NCBI RefSeq assembly: GCF_014490665.1
Contig: NZ_CP061038.1
Location: 1,240,001 to 1,304,000, forward strand
Direction: 5' to 3'
Length of the DNA: 64,000 bases
Source of the DNA: Sphingomonas alpina
GTDB lineage: Bacteria > Pseudomonadota > Alphaproteobacteria > Sphingomonadales > Sphingomonadaceae
Shown here one piece after another: positions 56,289 to 64,000 of the stretch. How positions within the stretch are numbered: the first letter of the stretch is position 1; every line of letters begins with the position of its first letter. Position numbers and translations under genes: made by a program. The notes beneath the pieces were generated by a model, which searched no databases, was not told where the DNA came from, and was given only the letters and a program-made list of their open reading frames with translations.

Positions 56289-56848
56289 GCTTCGTCCTCG
56301 CTGGTCACCGGCCGCACGATCGACTCGCCGCCGGTCAGCCCGGAAATAATCTCGTCGTCGAATGACCCGATCGCCACATATTCCCGCTTCGCGCTGGAAT
56401 AGCGCGCGCCGACCCCGTCGCGCTCGAGCGTCTCGAACAGGGCGACCTGCTGCTGTTTCTGCACGGCTTCGGCCGCGAGGACGATCGAGGTCCATTGCCG
56501 CTGTGCCAGCCGGCTGCCGTTGATCGCCGCCTCGGTCAGCGCGCGGATCACCGCGCGGTGCGCCGGCATTTCGATCTCGTCATCGCCGTCCTTCACCCGG
56601 ACAGTGCGATACGCCTCTTCCAGAATGACCCTGCGCGTCGGTTCGTCCGATCCGGGCAGGCGATCGCCCGGACGACCGGTCGCGCCGCGGACGCGGGGCC
56701 GGCCCGACGGATTGCCCGACTGCCCCTTGACGAAGCGCTGGCCGAGTGGCGGCATGGGCCTGGCCGGTTTTTCCGGCGCTGCATCGCCCGTTGTTTCGTT
56801 TTGATCCGATTCTACATTCCGTCCAATCATGTCACCGCCCTCGGTCAT
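56285..56848 (-). CDS. DUF5681 domain protein (phage-associated)
   Basis: The 187-residue product contains the DUF5681 signature FVKGQSGNPSGRP near residue 40 and further helical segments (EEAYRTVRV, ALTEAAINGSRLAQRQW). AGGA precedes the ATG at 56848. DUF5681 proteins usually occur beside phage terminase or portal genes, and may act as a small-terminase-like DNA-binding factor. No terminase follows here, so this looks like a stranded prophage piece. Confidence 0.8.
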   Translation of the reverse strand: MTEGGDMIGRNVESDQNETTGDAAPEKPARPMPPLGQRFVKGQSGNPSGRPRVRGATGRPGDRLPGSDEPTRRVILEEAYRTVRVKDGDDEIEMPAHRAVIRALTEAAINGSRLAQRQWTSIVLAAEAVQKQQQVALFETLERDGVGARYSSAKREYVAIGSFDDEIISGLTGGESIVRPVTSEDEA

Positions 56849-56902
56849 GGCTAATCCTGTCGCCCCTCAATCAGCTTTTTGCCGAAGGTTGAATCGAGCC
56901 GC

Positions 56903-57080
56903 CCCCTGTTTTGATGCAGCAGGGGCGATGGCCGCCCCTGTTATCGCCCCTGTTCCGCGTATTTCGATAACAGGGGCGGTTGGTTTCAAGGTGTTGATCT
57001 TGAACGTAAATTCCGGACGGGAATTCCAACATAACAGGGGCCGAAAAACTACTCGTCGAAAACAGGGGATAACAGGGGCG
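56903..57080. repeat. Cluster of eight ACAGGGG motifs
   Basis: Within 178 bp there are about eight copies, in both orientations, of (AT)AACAGGGGC or its complement GCCCCTGTTAT: near 56904, 56920, 56934, 56945, 56967, 57031, 57060 and 57069. CAGGGGCG and CGCCCCTG form a hairpin at 56920-56940. The cluster lies in the 331-bp gap between the leftward DUF5681-type gene and the rightward glycosyltransferase gene. It could be a repeated operator or a repeat remnant. Confidence 0.8.
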
Positions 57081-57179
57081 GGGCACCTCCGGCTCGCGCG
57101 GCAATGGCAATCGAAGGCGGCCGCGCCAATCACCGCCCTACGCTCCGCCGCCGTAACGGAAGCGACAGGGGAGAAGCAC

Positions 57180-58352
57180 ATGACGCGGACGGATTTCCGC
57201 GCTAGTTCGCGGCGCATGCCGCAACCGGTCAACATCCTGCACCTCCATTCGACCTTCAACCTGGGCGGCAAGGAGGCGCGTGCGGTCCGGTTGATGAATG
57301 TCTGGGGCGACCGCGCACGGCACACCATCGTCTCGGGCATGCCCGATCAGCTCGGCGCGCGCGATGCGATCGCCAGGGGCGTCAAATATGAGATCGCGCA
57401 GGATCCGCCGCCGTTGACCGGGCGGCCGTCGGTCGCGCGGTTCGAGGCGATCGCGCGCTATATGCGGCGCTTCGACCTGGTGCTGACCTATAATTGGGGC
57501 GCGATCGACGGGGTGATGGCGCGGCGCGTCTTCTCCAAGGGCCTGCCGCCGCTGGTCCATCATGAAGACGGGTTCAATTCGGACGAAGCCAAGGGCCTGA
57601 AGGTAGAGCGCAATCTCTATCGCCGCATCGCGCTGCCCGCTGCGCACGCCATGGTGGTGCCGTCGGAAACGCTGCACCGCATCGCGATGGACATCTGGAA
57701 ACAGCCGGTCGGGCGCGTGCACCGCATCGTCAACGGCATTTCGACCGGCACCTATGGCGGCAAGCCCGTCGCCAATGCGATCCCGGGGCTGAAGCGCAAG
57801 CCGGGCGAAGTGGTGGTCGGCACGCTGGCGGGGCTGCGCGCGGTCAAGGATCTGCCCGCTCTGGTGCGCGCGGTCGGTGGCTGTTCATCGCGCATCCGGC
57901 TGGTCATCGTCGGCGAGGGGCCCGAACGCGAGGCGATCCTGGATGCCGCGGAGCTGATGGGACTGTCCGACCGGCTGGTGATGCCGGGCTTCCTGCCCGA
58001 GCCGCATCGCTATATCGGGCTGTTCGACATCCTCGCCTTGTCATCCCGCAGCGAACAATTCCCGATCGCGGTGATCGAGGGGATGGCGGCGGGCCTGCCA
58101 ATCGCCGCGCCGGGCGTTGGCGATATCCGCAGCATGGTGTCGGATCCGAACATGCCCTATATCGTTGACTACACCAGTGAGGTGCGGTTGCGCGATTCGA
58201 TCGAGACACTGGCGCGAGACCCCAAACTCCGGGCGGCGCTGGGCGCCGAAAACCGTAAGAAGGCCGTCGCGGAATATGACGAAAGCGTGATGATCGCACG
58301 CTATGCCGGCCTTTATGAGGCCGCAATGGGCCGCCCGGGAGCGTTTTCCTGA
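57180..58352 (+). CDS. Glycosyltransferase family 4
   Basis: The ATG at 57180 follows GGGGAG and gives 390 residues; the frame is open further upstream through the repeat cluster but is not believed. The N-terminal domain reads NILHLHSTFNLGGKEARAVR and the C-terminal GT4 domain has VVVGTLAGLRAVKDLPALV, LVIVGEGPEREA and the donor-site SRSEQFPIAVIEGMAAGLP (EX7E-like). It transfers a sugar from a nucleotide donor, probably to a lipid-linked or polysaccharide acceptor. No other polysaccharide genes are adjacent. Confidence 0.9.
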   Translation: MTRTDFRASSRRMPQPVNILHLHSTFNLGGKEARAVRLMNVWGDRARHTIVSGMPDQLGARDAIARGVKYEIAQDPPPLTGRPSVARFEAIARYMRRFDLVLTYNWGAIDGVMARRVFSKGLPPLVHHEDGFNSDEAKGLKVERNLYRRIALPAAHAMVVPSETLHRIAMDIWKQPVGRVHRIVNGISTGTYGGKPVANAIPGLKRKPGEVVVGTLAGLRAVKDLPALVRAVGGCSSRIRLVIVGEGPEREAILDAAELMGLSDRLVMPGFLPEPHRYIGLFDILALSSRSEQFPIAVIEGMAAGLPIAAPGVGDIRSMVSDPNMPYIVDYTSEVRLRDSIETLARDPKLRAALGAENRKKAVAEYDESVMIARYAGLYEAAMGRPGAFS

Positions 58353-58418
58353 GTCGCAATTTGCTCGCTAACGGGCATCCAATCCGTATATCGCGCGTAT
58401 GTTAACGTGGAGGTCGTC

Positions 58419-59822
58419 GTGTTCAAAGGTCTGAAGCCCATCATCTATAACGGCCAGGAGGTCTGGCCGATCGTGGAGGGTGGCAAGGGCGTGGCCGCGA
58501 CCAACCATGCTTCGGCCGGCGCATGGGCCGCGGCGGGCGGCATCGGCACGGTCTCGGCGGTCAATGCCGACAGCTATGACCCGGACGGCAAGATCATTCC
58601 GCAGATCTACACCGCACTGACCCGGCGGGAACGCCATGAGGAACTGATCGACTTCGCGATCGAGGGCGCGGTGCAGCAGGTCAAGCGCGCATACGACATT
58701 GCCGGCGGCAAGGGTGCGATCAATATCAACGTCTTGTGGGAAATGGGCGGGGCGCAGCGCATTCTGCACGGCGTGCTCGAACGCACCCGCGGCATGGTCG
58801 CGGGCGTCACCTGCGGCGCGGGCATGCCCTACAAGCTGAGCGAGATCGCCGCTTCGTACGAGGTCAGCTATCTGCCGATCATCAGTTCGGGCCGCGCCTT
58901 TCGCGCGCTGTGGAAACGGGCTTATTCCAAGGCATCGGAATGGCTCGCGGCGGTGGTCTATGAAGATCCCTGGCTCGCTGGCGGCCATAATGGCCTGTCC
59001 AATGCCGAGGATCCGCTCAAGCCGCAGGATCCGTACCCGCGCGTGAAAGAATTGCGCGACGTGATGCGCGAAGGGGGCATTTCCGATTCCGTGCCGATCG
59101 TGATGGCCGGCGGCGTGTGGTTCCTGCGCGACTGGTCCAACTGGATCGACAATCCCGAACTGGGCAGCATCGCCTTTCAGTTCGGCACACGGCCCTTGCT
59201 GACTCAGGAAAGCCCGATCCCGGATGGCTGGAAAGCCAAGCTGATGGATATCGAGGAAGGTGAAGTGCTGCTGCACCGCTTCTCGCCGACCGGCTTCTAT
59301 TCCAGCGCGGTCAGGAACCCGTTCCTGCGCAGCCTCGAGGCGCGCTCGGAGCGCCAGATCGCCTTTTCGACGCAGGAGGCGGGCGATCACACTTTCCAGC
59401 TCGATGTCGGGGTGAAGGGCCGGAATTTCTGGGTCACGCGCAACGATCTGCTGCGCGCACGGCAATGGTTCGGTGAAGGCTTTACCGACGCGCTGAAGAC
59501 CCCGGACAACACGCTGGTGTTCGTGTCGCCGGAGGAAAAAGGCGTGATCCGCAAGGACCAGGCCGATTGCATGGGCTGCCTCAGCCAGTGCGCGTTCTCG
59601 TCATGGTCGGATACCGAGACCAACTCGACCGGTCGCCTCGCCGATCCGCGCTCCTTCTGCATCCAGAAGACGCTGCAGGACATCGCGCATGGCGGACCGA
59701 TCGAACAGAATCTGATGTTCGCCGGGCATGGCGCCTATAATTTCAAGAAGGATCCCTTCTATTCGAACGGCTTCGTGCCGACGGTGAAGCAACTGGTCGA
59801 CCGGATTCTGACCGGCGATTGA
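58419..59822 (+). CDS. Nitronate monooxygenase family flavoprotein
   Basis: GTG at 58419 with GGAGG five bases upstream gives 467 residues; GTG 58407 is an alternative. The product shows the NPD-type FMN-binding barrel: GGIGTVSA, GAININVL, AGVTCGAGMP, PIISSGRA, IVMAGGVWFL and AFQFGTRPLLTQES. A C-terminal extension of about 150 residues has a Cys cluster DCMGCLSQC that is absent from short nitronate monooxygenases. This longer type is common in alphaproteobacteria. The substrate is not certain; oxidation of nitronates such as propionate-3-nitronate is the family activity. Confidence 0.8.
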   Translation: MFKGLKPIIYNGQEVWPIVEGGKGVAATNHASAGAWAAAGGIGTVSAVNADSYDPDGKIIPQIYTALTRRERHEELIDFAIEGAVQQVKRAYDIAGGKGAININVLWEMGGAQRILHGVLERTRGMVAGVTCGAGMPYKLSEIAASYEVSYLPIISSGRAFRALWKRAYSKASEWLAAVVYEDPWLAGGHNGLSNAEDPLKPQDPYPRVKELRDVMREGGISDSVPIVMAGGVWFLRDWSNWIDNPELGSIAFQFGTRPLLTQESPIPDGWKAKLMDIEEGEVLLHRFSPTGFYSSAVRNPFLRSLEARSERQIAFSTQEAGDHTFQLDVGVKGRNFWVTRNDLLRARQWFGEGFTDALKTPDNTLVFVSPEEKGVIRKDQADCMGCLSQCAFSSWSDTETNSTGRLADPRSFCIQKTLQDIAHGGPIEQNLMFAGHGAYNFKKDPFYSNGFVPTVKQLVDRILTGD

Positions 59823-60047
59823 GCATCGTCGATCGCGCGGATTGACCGTTATTTGGCATCGATGGTGCCAAAACATTGGCGGCCAGGATCGGCGCGGGCA
59901 GGGGTGGCTTCCGGTTCGGTTCAGCCACGGGGCTTGCGGACGTGCCAGCACGGCAAATGCGCAGTCTTGCGCTCTAATTCGTCCTTAACCCTTGCCCCTT
60001 AGATCGTTGCCGAACCCGCTCGTCGCGGGCCGGCAGGGAATGGGTTG

Positions 60048-61061
60048 ATGAGGCATGATTCGGTTCGATCGACGGGAGGTATGGCACTGGCCATGCCATC
60101 GATTGCCCGGCTCAACCGTCTTTATGATCGCGCCACCTCGCTGGTCACGCTCGGGGCATGGGAGTGCGACCTCGATACGTCGGCGTTGACCTGGACCGAG
60201 GGCGTCTATCAGCTGTTCGGCCTGTCGCCGCTGATCGCCCCCGACCGCGCGGCAACCGTCGAGCTCTATCATGAGGAGTCGCGGCGCGAGATGGAGGCAT
60301 TGCGAGCCGAGGCGATCGCGACTGGACGTGGCTTCGCGCTTGACGCGCGGATCCAGACTGTCGCGGGCGTGGAGCGCTGGATGCGCCTGACCACCGGTGT
60401 CGAACAGGAACGCGGCCGGGCGCGGCGGCTCTACGGCGCCAAGCAGGACATTACCGAGGACCGCGCACGAACCGAGCGTCTCCGCCGCCTTGCCGAGCGC
60501 GACCCGCTGACCGGTCTTGCCAATCGCGGCATGTTCCAGACCAACTTCTACGACTTGCCCGATGCGCTGCTGCGCGCACGCGGCGTGTCGGCGCTGGTGC
60601 TGATCGATCTCGACGACTTCAAGCTGATCAACGACCGGCTGGGCCATTCCGCCGGCGACGATTGCCTGCGCCAGGTCGCGGCGCGGCTGAAGCAGTTGTT
60701 CGCCGATGCGGAGATGGTCGCACGGATCGGCGGCGACGAGTTCGCCGTGCTGCTGCGCGGCATCCATAAGCGCGACGAACTCGGCCATCGGCTGGAACAG
60801 GTCCTGGCGGGGCTGCGCCGGCCGATATTGTGTCACGGCGAGCCGGTGGCGATGAGCGCATCGGCCGGCGCCACGCTGATCGACGATATGGCGGTCCATG
60901 ATCCGGCGCTGCGCTTCGCCGAAGCGGATTCGGCGCTGTATCTCGCCAAGGGGCATGGCCGGAACCGGGTCCGCGTGTTCGTGCCCGATCCCGGTGCGGG
61001 GATACGCCCCGAATGGGCCGCGATGCGCCCGGCGATGTGCCTGCCACTGGGCATTCGCTAG
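60048..61061 (+). CDS. PAS-GGDEF diguanylate cyclase
   Basis: The ATG at 60048 gives 337 residues. A PAS/PAC-like sensor is at about 30-140 (GAWECDLDTSALTWTEGVYQ ... GAKQDITED). The GGDEF domain follows, with RDPLTGLANR, DDFKLINDRLGHSAGDD and the active-site motif GGDEF, so it should make cyclic di-GMP. No transmembrane segment is seen, so it senses a cytoplasmic signal. An I-site (RxxD) is not obvious five residues before the GGDEF. Targets unknown. Confidence 0.9.
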   Translation: MRHDSVRSTGGMALAMPSIARLNRLYDRATSLVTLGAWECDLDTSALTWTEGVYQLFGLSPLIAPDRAATVELYHEESRREMEALRAEAIATGRGFALDARIQTVAGVERWMRLTTGVEQERGRARRLYGAKQDITEDRARTERLRRLAERDPLTGLANRGMFQTNFYDLPDALLRARGVSALVLIDLDDFKLINDRLGHSAGDDCLRQVAARLKQLFADAEMVARIGGDEFAVLLRGIHKRDELGHRLEQVLAGLRRPILCHGEPVAMSASAGATLIDDMAVHDPALRFAEADSALYLAKGHGRNRVRVFVPDPGAGIRPEWAAMRPAMCLPLGIR

Positions 61062-61162
61062 CGCGGCTTGCGACTCAACACCGGCGCGGATCCCCGCACA
61101 GGGGCGTCACACGGGACGAGATGTCCTGCTCATCAGGAAAACTCGCTTGTCGATCTCGAAGA

Positions 61163-62173
61163 TCAGGCCCAGCCTTCCAGCACTTGATCGGGCGGGCGGT
61201 GTCCGTCGGCCCACATGCGGATATTGGCGATGACCTTCTCGCCGGTCGCAAGCCGACCCTCATAAGTGGCGGAGCCCATATGCGGCAGCATCACGACATT
61301 GGGCAAAGCGAGCAGGCGCGGGTCGATCTCCGGCTCATGCGCCCAGACGTCGAGCCCGGCGCCGGCGAGGCGGCCAGCTTCAAGCGCGTCGACCAGCGCG
61401 GCTTCATCGACAATTCCGCCACGTGCGGCGTTGATGAGATAGACGTGCGACCGCATCAGGCCCATGCGGCGCGCGTCGATCAGATTCTCGCTCGCCGGGT
61501 TGCGCGGAGTGTGGATGGTCAGGATGTCGATGCTGCCGAGCATGGTGTCGAGCGATTCGTGCCAGGTCGCGGCCAGCTGCGCTTCGAGCACGGCGGGCAG
61601 GCGGTGGCGATTATGGTAATGGATCGACAAGCCGAAGGCACGGGCGCGGGCGGCGACCGCCTGGCCGATCCGGCCCATGCCGATAATGCCCAGGGCCTTG
61701 CCGCCGATGCGGTGACCGAGCATCCCGCCCGGGCTCCAGCCTTTCCACTGGCCCGAGCGGACGAGCTTCTCGCCCTCGGCCAGCCGGCGCGGCACCGACA
61801 GGATCAGCGCCATGGTCATGTCGGCGGTATCCTCGGTCAGCACGCCCGGCGTGTTGGTGACGATGATGTCGCGCGCGCGCGCCGCCTTCAGGTCGATATG
61901 ATTCACGCCGGCGCCGAAATTGGCGATCAGCTTCAGCCGCTCGCCCGCACCGGCGATCAGCTCGGCATCGATTTCATCGGTCACGGTCGGGACCAGGACA
62001 TCGCAATCGGCCATCGCCGCGGCGAGCTGCTCGCGAGTCATCGGCGCGTCGCTGCGATTGTTCACCGTGTCGAACAATTGCTCCATCCGATCCATGATCG
62101 TGTCGGAGAGTTCGCGGGTCACGACCACCCGGGGTTTTGACACTTTGGCGGACGGGCGTCTCATTTCGGGCAT
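61163..62173 (-). CDS. D-isomer 2-hydroxyacid dehydrogenase (glyoxylate reductase type)
   Basis: The product from the ATG at 62173 (alternative 62164) has 336 residues. The Rossmann motif GMGRIGQAVA, catalytic Arg in NAARGGIVDE, Glu in HEPEID and His in LPHMGSAT are all present. The family reduces glyoxylate/hydroxypyruvate or oxidises D-glycerate with NAD(P)H. It is divergent from the SH3 protein gene, about 100 bp apart. Confidence 0.9.
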   Translation of the reverse strand: MPEMRRPSAKVSKPRVVVTRELSDTIMDRMEQLFDTVNNRSDAPMTREQLAAAMADCDVLVPTVTDEIDAELIAGAGERLKLIANFGAGVNHIDLKAARARDIIVTNTPGVLTEDTADMTMALILSVPRRLAEGEKLVRSGQWKGWSPGGMLGHRIGGKALGIIGMGRIGQAVAARARAFGLSIHYHNRHRLPAVLEAQLAATWHESLDTMLGSIDILTIHTPRNPASENLIDARRMGLMRSHVYLINAARGGIVDEAALVDALEAGRLAGAGLDVWAHEPEIDPRLLALPNVVMLPHMGSATYEGRLATGEKVIANIRMWADGHRPPDQVLEGWA

Positions 62174-62273
62174 GAATCCGGCTTGGCGAAGCCCTTGGCC
62201 TACGTCAACGGTGGTTGAACCGCCTCTTGCGAACGGGGTAAATGATTCGTGAAGCCGGGGACAGGGAAGAGTT

Positions 62274-62777
62274 ATGCGTAACAGTGCGAGAATCATCCTC
62301 GCTTTAGCAGCGATCGGGTTGGCAGTATCTGGCCTGGCGCCGGCATTGGCCGGGCTGATACAGAAAAAGCCGCCTTATTTCGCATCGATCTCGGCGGGCA
62401 AGGCGCGCATGCGTACGGGCCCTGCGCGGACTTATCCGGCGAGCTGGCTCTATCAGCGCGCCGACCTGCCGGTGAAGGTGATCGACATGTACGAACGCGG
62501 CGCCTGGCTCAAGATCGAGGATCCGTCTGGTACGCAGGGCTGGATGATGGGCACGCTGATCAGCGAGAATCGGACCGGCCTGATCATGGGCACGGTTGCC
62601 GAATTGCGCGATTCTCCGCGCTTCGGGGGCAAGATCATATGGCGGGCGGCGCCCGGCGTGGTTGGCCGGCTGAGCAAATGCGCGCGGGGCTGGTGCTATT
62701 TCGACGTGCGCGGGCGCGGCGGCTATGTCGAGGCGAACCGGCTCTGGGGCGTCGAGCCCGGCGAATCGCTGAACTGA
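62274..62777 (+). CDS. Exported SH3-domain protein
   Basis: The ATG at 62274 follows AGGGAAG and gives 167 residues with a signal peptide (RNSARIILALAAIGLAVSGL, cleavage after ALA). The mature part has one bacterial SH3-like domain (RMRTGPARTYPASWLY ... GAWLKIEDPSGTQGWMMG) and a second partial repeat. Such proteins bind peptidoglycan or cell-wall components in the periplasm. The GNAT gene starts one base after its stop. Confidence 0.85.
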   Translation: MRNSARIILALAAIGLAVSGLAPALAGLIQKKPPYFASISAGKARMRTGPARTYPASWLYQRADLPVKVIDMYERGAWLKIEDPSGTQGWMMGTLISENRTGLIMGTVAELRDSPRFGGKIIWRAAPGVVGRLSKCARGWCYFDVRGRGGYVEANRLWGVEPGESLN

Positions 62778-62778
62778 T

Positions 62779-63251
62779 ATGGCGATGCGCGTCGTTACGG
62801 ATGACCTGACTCACCCCGATGTGATTGCGCTGGTCGAACTGCATCTCAAGGCGGCGTTCGAGAACTCTCCGCCTGGTAGCGTCTTCGCGCTCGACCTCAG
62901 CGGCCTGAGGGATCCCGCCGTGACGTTGTGGACCGCGTGGGAGGAGGGGCGCTGCTCGGCATGGGCGCGCTCAAGCGGCTCGATGCCGAGCATGGTGAAC
63001 TGAAATCGATGCGTACCGCACCGGCGCAGCTGCGACGCGGCGTGGCTGCGGCGATGCTCGATCATCTGATCGCCGAAGGATTGGCGCGAGGCTATCGACG
63101 GCTGAGCCTGGAGACGGGCAACAACGCACCGTTCGCGCCGGCCCGGGCGCTGTACGCGCGCGCAGGCTTTGTCGAATGTGGGCCGTTCGCCGACTATACG
63201 GATGCGAGCTTCAGCCGATATTACACGCTGGCGCTCGATCCGGACGTATAG
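62779..63251 (+). pseudogene. GNAT family acetyltransferase, frameshifted
   Basis: Two frames together form a GNAT protein: the first begins at ATG 62779 (MAMRVVTDDLTHPDV ... ) and the second continues as LLGMGALKRLDAEHGELKSM, LRRGVAAAMLDHLI (acetyl-CoA loop) and LYARAGFVECGPF. The break lies at the G run 62946-62949; one extra G would rejoin the frames. It may be a real pseudogene or a base-calling error, as also suspected at selO. It is co-directional with and immediately after the SH3 gene. Confidence 0.8.
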
Positions 63252-63338
63252 ATCGCGATGATCGTCCTTGCGGGTGAACAGGTCGGCGAGACGTGCTAGA
63301 TCAGCCGGTACATTCTGTGCATCCAATAGGATGGAGCC

Positions 63339-63524
63339 ATGAGTAAAAGAAGGGCATTGCTCGCGATATTGGCCTGGGCCGTGATCGGATATACCGCGAT
63401 CGTGATCAGCTTGCCGGCGGCGGACCATGTCGGTGCGCCGCATTGGCTCGTGATGGCCGTCGCGATCATTCTTCCCGCTCTGCTGGCGAAGACCGGTGAA
63501 CGCATATGGCGCGGTTCGACTTAG
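63339..63524 (+). CDS. Small membrane protein
   Basis: The 61-residue product starts at an ATG preceded by GGAG. It has two hydrophobic helices (about 7-26 and 36-52) and a charged C-terminus. No family is recognised. It stands between the frameshifted GNAT gene and a leftward thiolase gene. Confidence 0.5.
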   Translation: MSKRRALLAILAWAVIGYTAIVISLPAADHVGAPHWLVMAVAIILPALLAKTGERIWRGST

Positions 63525-63572
63525 CCGAAGCTAGTCCGGCAGCGAGTCAATACGCCGGGGCGGAATTGCTGC

Positions 63573-64000
63573 CTAGTTCATCAACTCCACCGCCAGCGCC
63601 GTCGCTTCGCCGCCACCGATGCACAATGACGCCAGGCCGCGCTTCTGGCCGGACGCCTGCAACGCCGAAAGCAAGGTGGCGAGGATGCGCGCACCGCTTG
63701 CGCCGATCGGATGGCCGAGCGCACAGGCACCGCCATTGATGTTGAGCTTGTCGTGCGGCAGGTCGAGGTCGCGCATCGCGATCATTGCCACCACGGCGAA
63801 CGCTTCGTTGACCTCGAACAGATCGACATCGCCCGCCGACCAGCCAGCTTTCTCCAGCGCCTTGCGCATCGCGAAGACCGGGGCGGTGGTGAAGAGCGAC
63901 GGGGCGTGCGCATGCGCCGCCTGGCTGACGATCCGCGCGATCGGGTCGAGACCAAGCCGCTCCGCGACGCTGGCGCGGGTCAGCACCAGCGCGGCCGCGC
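63573..64000 (-). CDS. Thiolase C-terminal part (5' end outside window)
   Basis: The leftward frame is open to the window edge and the start lies beyond 64000. The visible 140 or so residues are the C-terminal half of a degradative/biosynthetic thiolase: LFEVNEAFAVV, NINGGACALGHPIGASGAR with the catalytic His, and CIGGGEATAL with the second active-site Cys. The product cleaves or forms acetoacetyl-CoA (acetyl-CoA acetyltransferase type). It ends near ELMN with the stop at 63573. Confidence 0.9.
   Translation of the reverse strand, partial: AAALVLTRASVAERLGLDPIARIVSQAAHAHAPSLFTTAPVFAMRKALEKAGWSAGDVDLFEVNEAFAVVAMIAMRDLDLPHDKLNINGGACALGHPIGASGARILATLLSALQASGQKRGLASLCIGGGEATALAVELMN

Noticed and set aside
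56829..57179. N-terminal extension of the glycosyltransferase
   Set aside because: It runs through the repeat cluster and lacks a binding site; the ATG at 57180 has a strong one.
58368..59465. Leftward frame opposite the flavoprotein gene
   Set aside because: Shadow; the other strand holds a complete conserved flavoprotein.

Overview
The window looks like a chromosomal segment of an alphaproteobacterium of the sphingomonad group (Sphingomonas or a close relative). The basis is high GC content, many TonB-dependent receptors and secreted hydrolases, LytTR/LytS-type signalling, an alphaproteobacterial-style SspB fold, and short REP-like hairpins (GTTCGGGCTGAGCCTGTCGAAG type) between genes. This is inferred by eye from protein families, not from a search. 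No rRNA, tRNA, integrase, transposase or CRISPR array was recognised.

Left end (1-6.8 kb): the 3' part of an RHS/YD-repeat protein with an AT-rich variable C-terminus, a tiny membrane-protein gene that may be its immunity gene, an AT-rich Fic-domain gene, and an orphan pair made of a 50-residue peptide gene and an asparagine-synthetase-like gene. The pair resembles a minimal, undescribed RiPP-type locus. From 6.4 to 31 kb the content is mostly core or accessory metabolism: a sterol-desaturase-family protein, astD, a frameshifted selO, hydrolases, an SDR/GH130 pair, psd, a LysR regulator divergent from two aldo/keto reductases, a lactonase-like protein, a LytTR membrane regulator with hydrolases on both sides, a ydcH/BI-1/zinc-ribbon operon, a GNAT gene, and a DMT exporter divergent from an Lrp/AsnC regulator. 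A three-unit 45-bp palindromic tandem repeat lies at 28.4 kb.

From 31 to 50 kb there are a penicillin-acylase-family Ntn hydrolase, a class C beta-lactamase-like hydrolase, an exported alpha/beta hydrolase, a TonB receptor, a SnoaL-like protein with an XRE-cupin regulator, a TonB siderophore receptor with a Fur-like palindrome upstream, a LytS/LytR-type two-component pair, small secreted proteins, a 2OG-Fe dioxygenase and a PhoD-type phosphatase.

From 50 to 57 kb is an accessory island: a pentanucleotide microsatellite, an unusual protein with two SspB-like domains fused to a polytopic membrane domain, a 17-bp-arm inverted repeat, a two-gene Septu-type defence locus (ATPase plus HNH nuclease), a DUF5681-type phage-associated pair, and a cluster of ACAGGGG motifs. 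From 57 to 64 kb the chromosome returns to housekeeping character: glycosyltransferase, nitronate-monooxygenase family protein, PAS-GGDEF protein, 2-hydroxyacid dehydrogenase, SH3 protein, a frameshifted GNAT gene and a thiolase cut by the window end.

The most noteworthy candidates for undescribed biology are the peptide plus AsnB-like pair, the double-SspB membrane protein next to Septu, and the 45-bp palindrome array.
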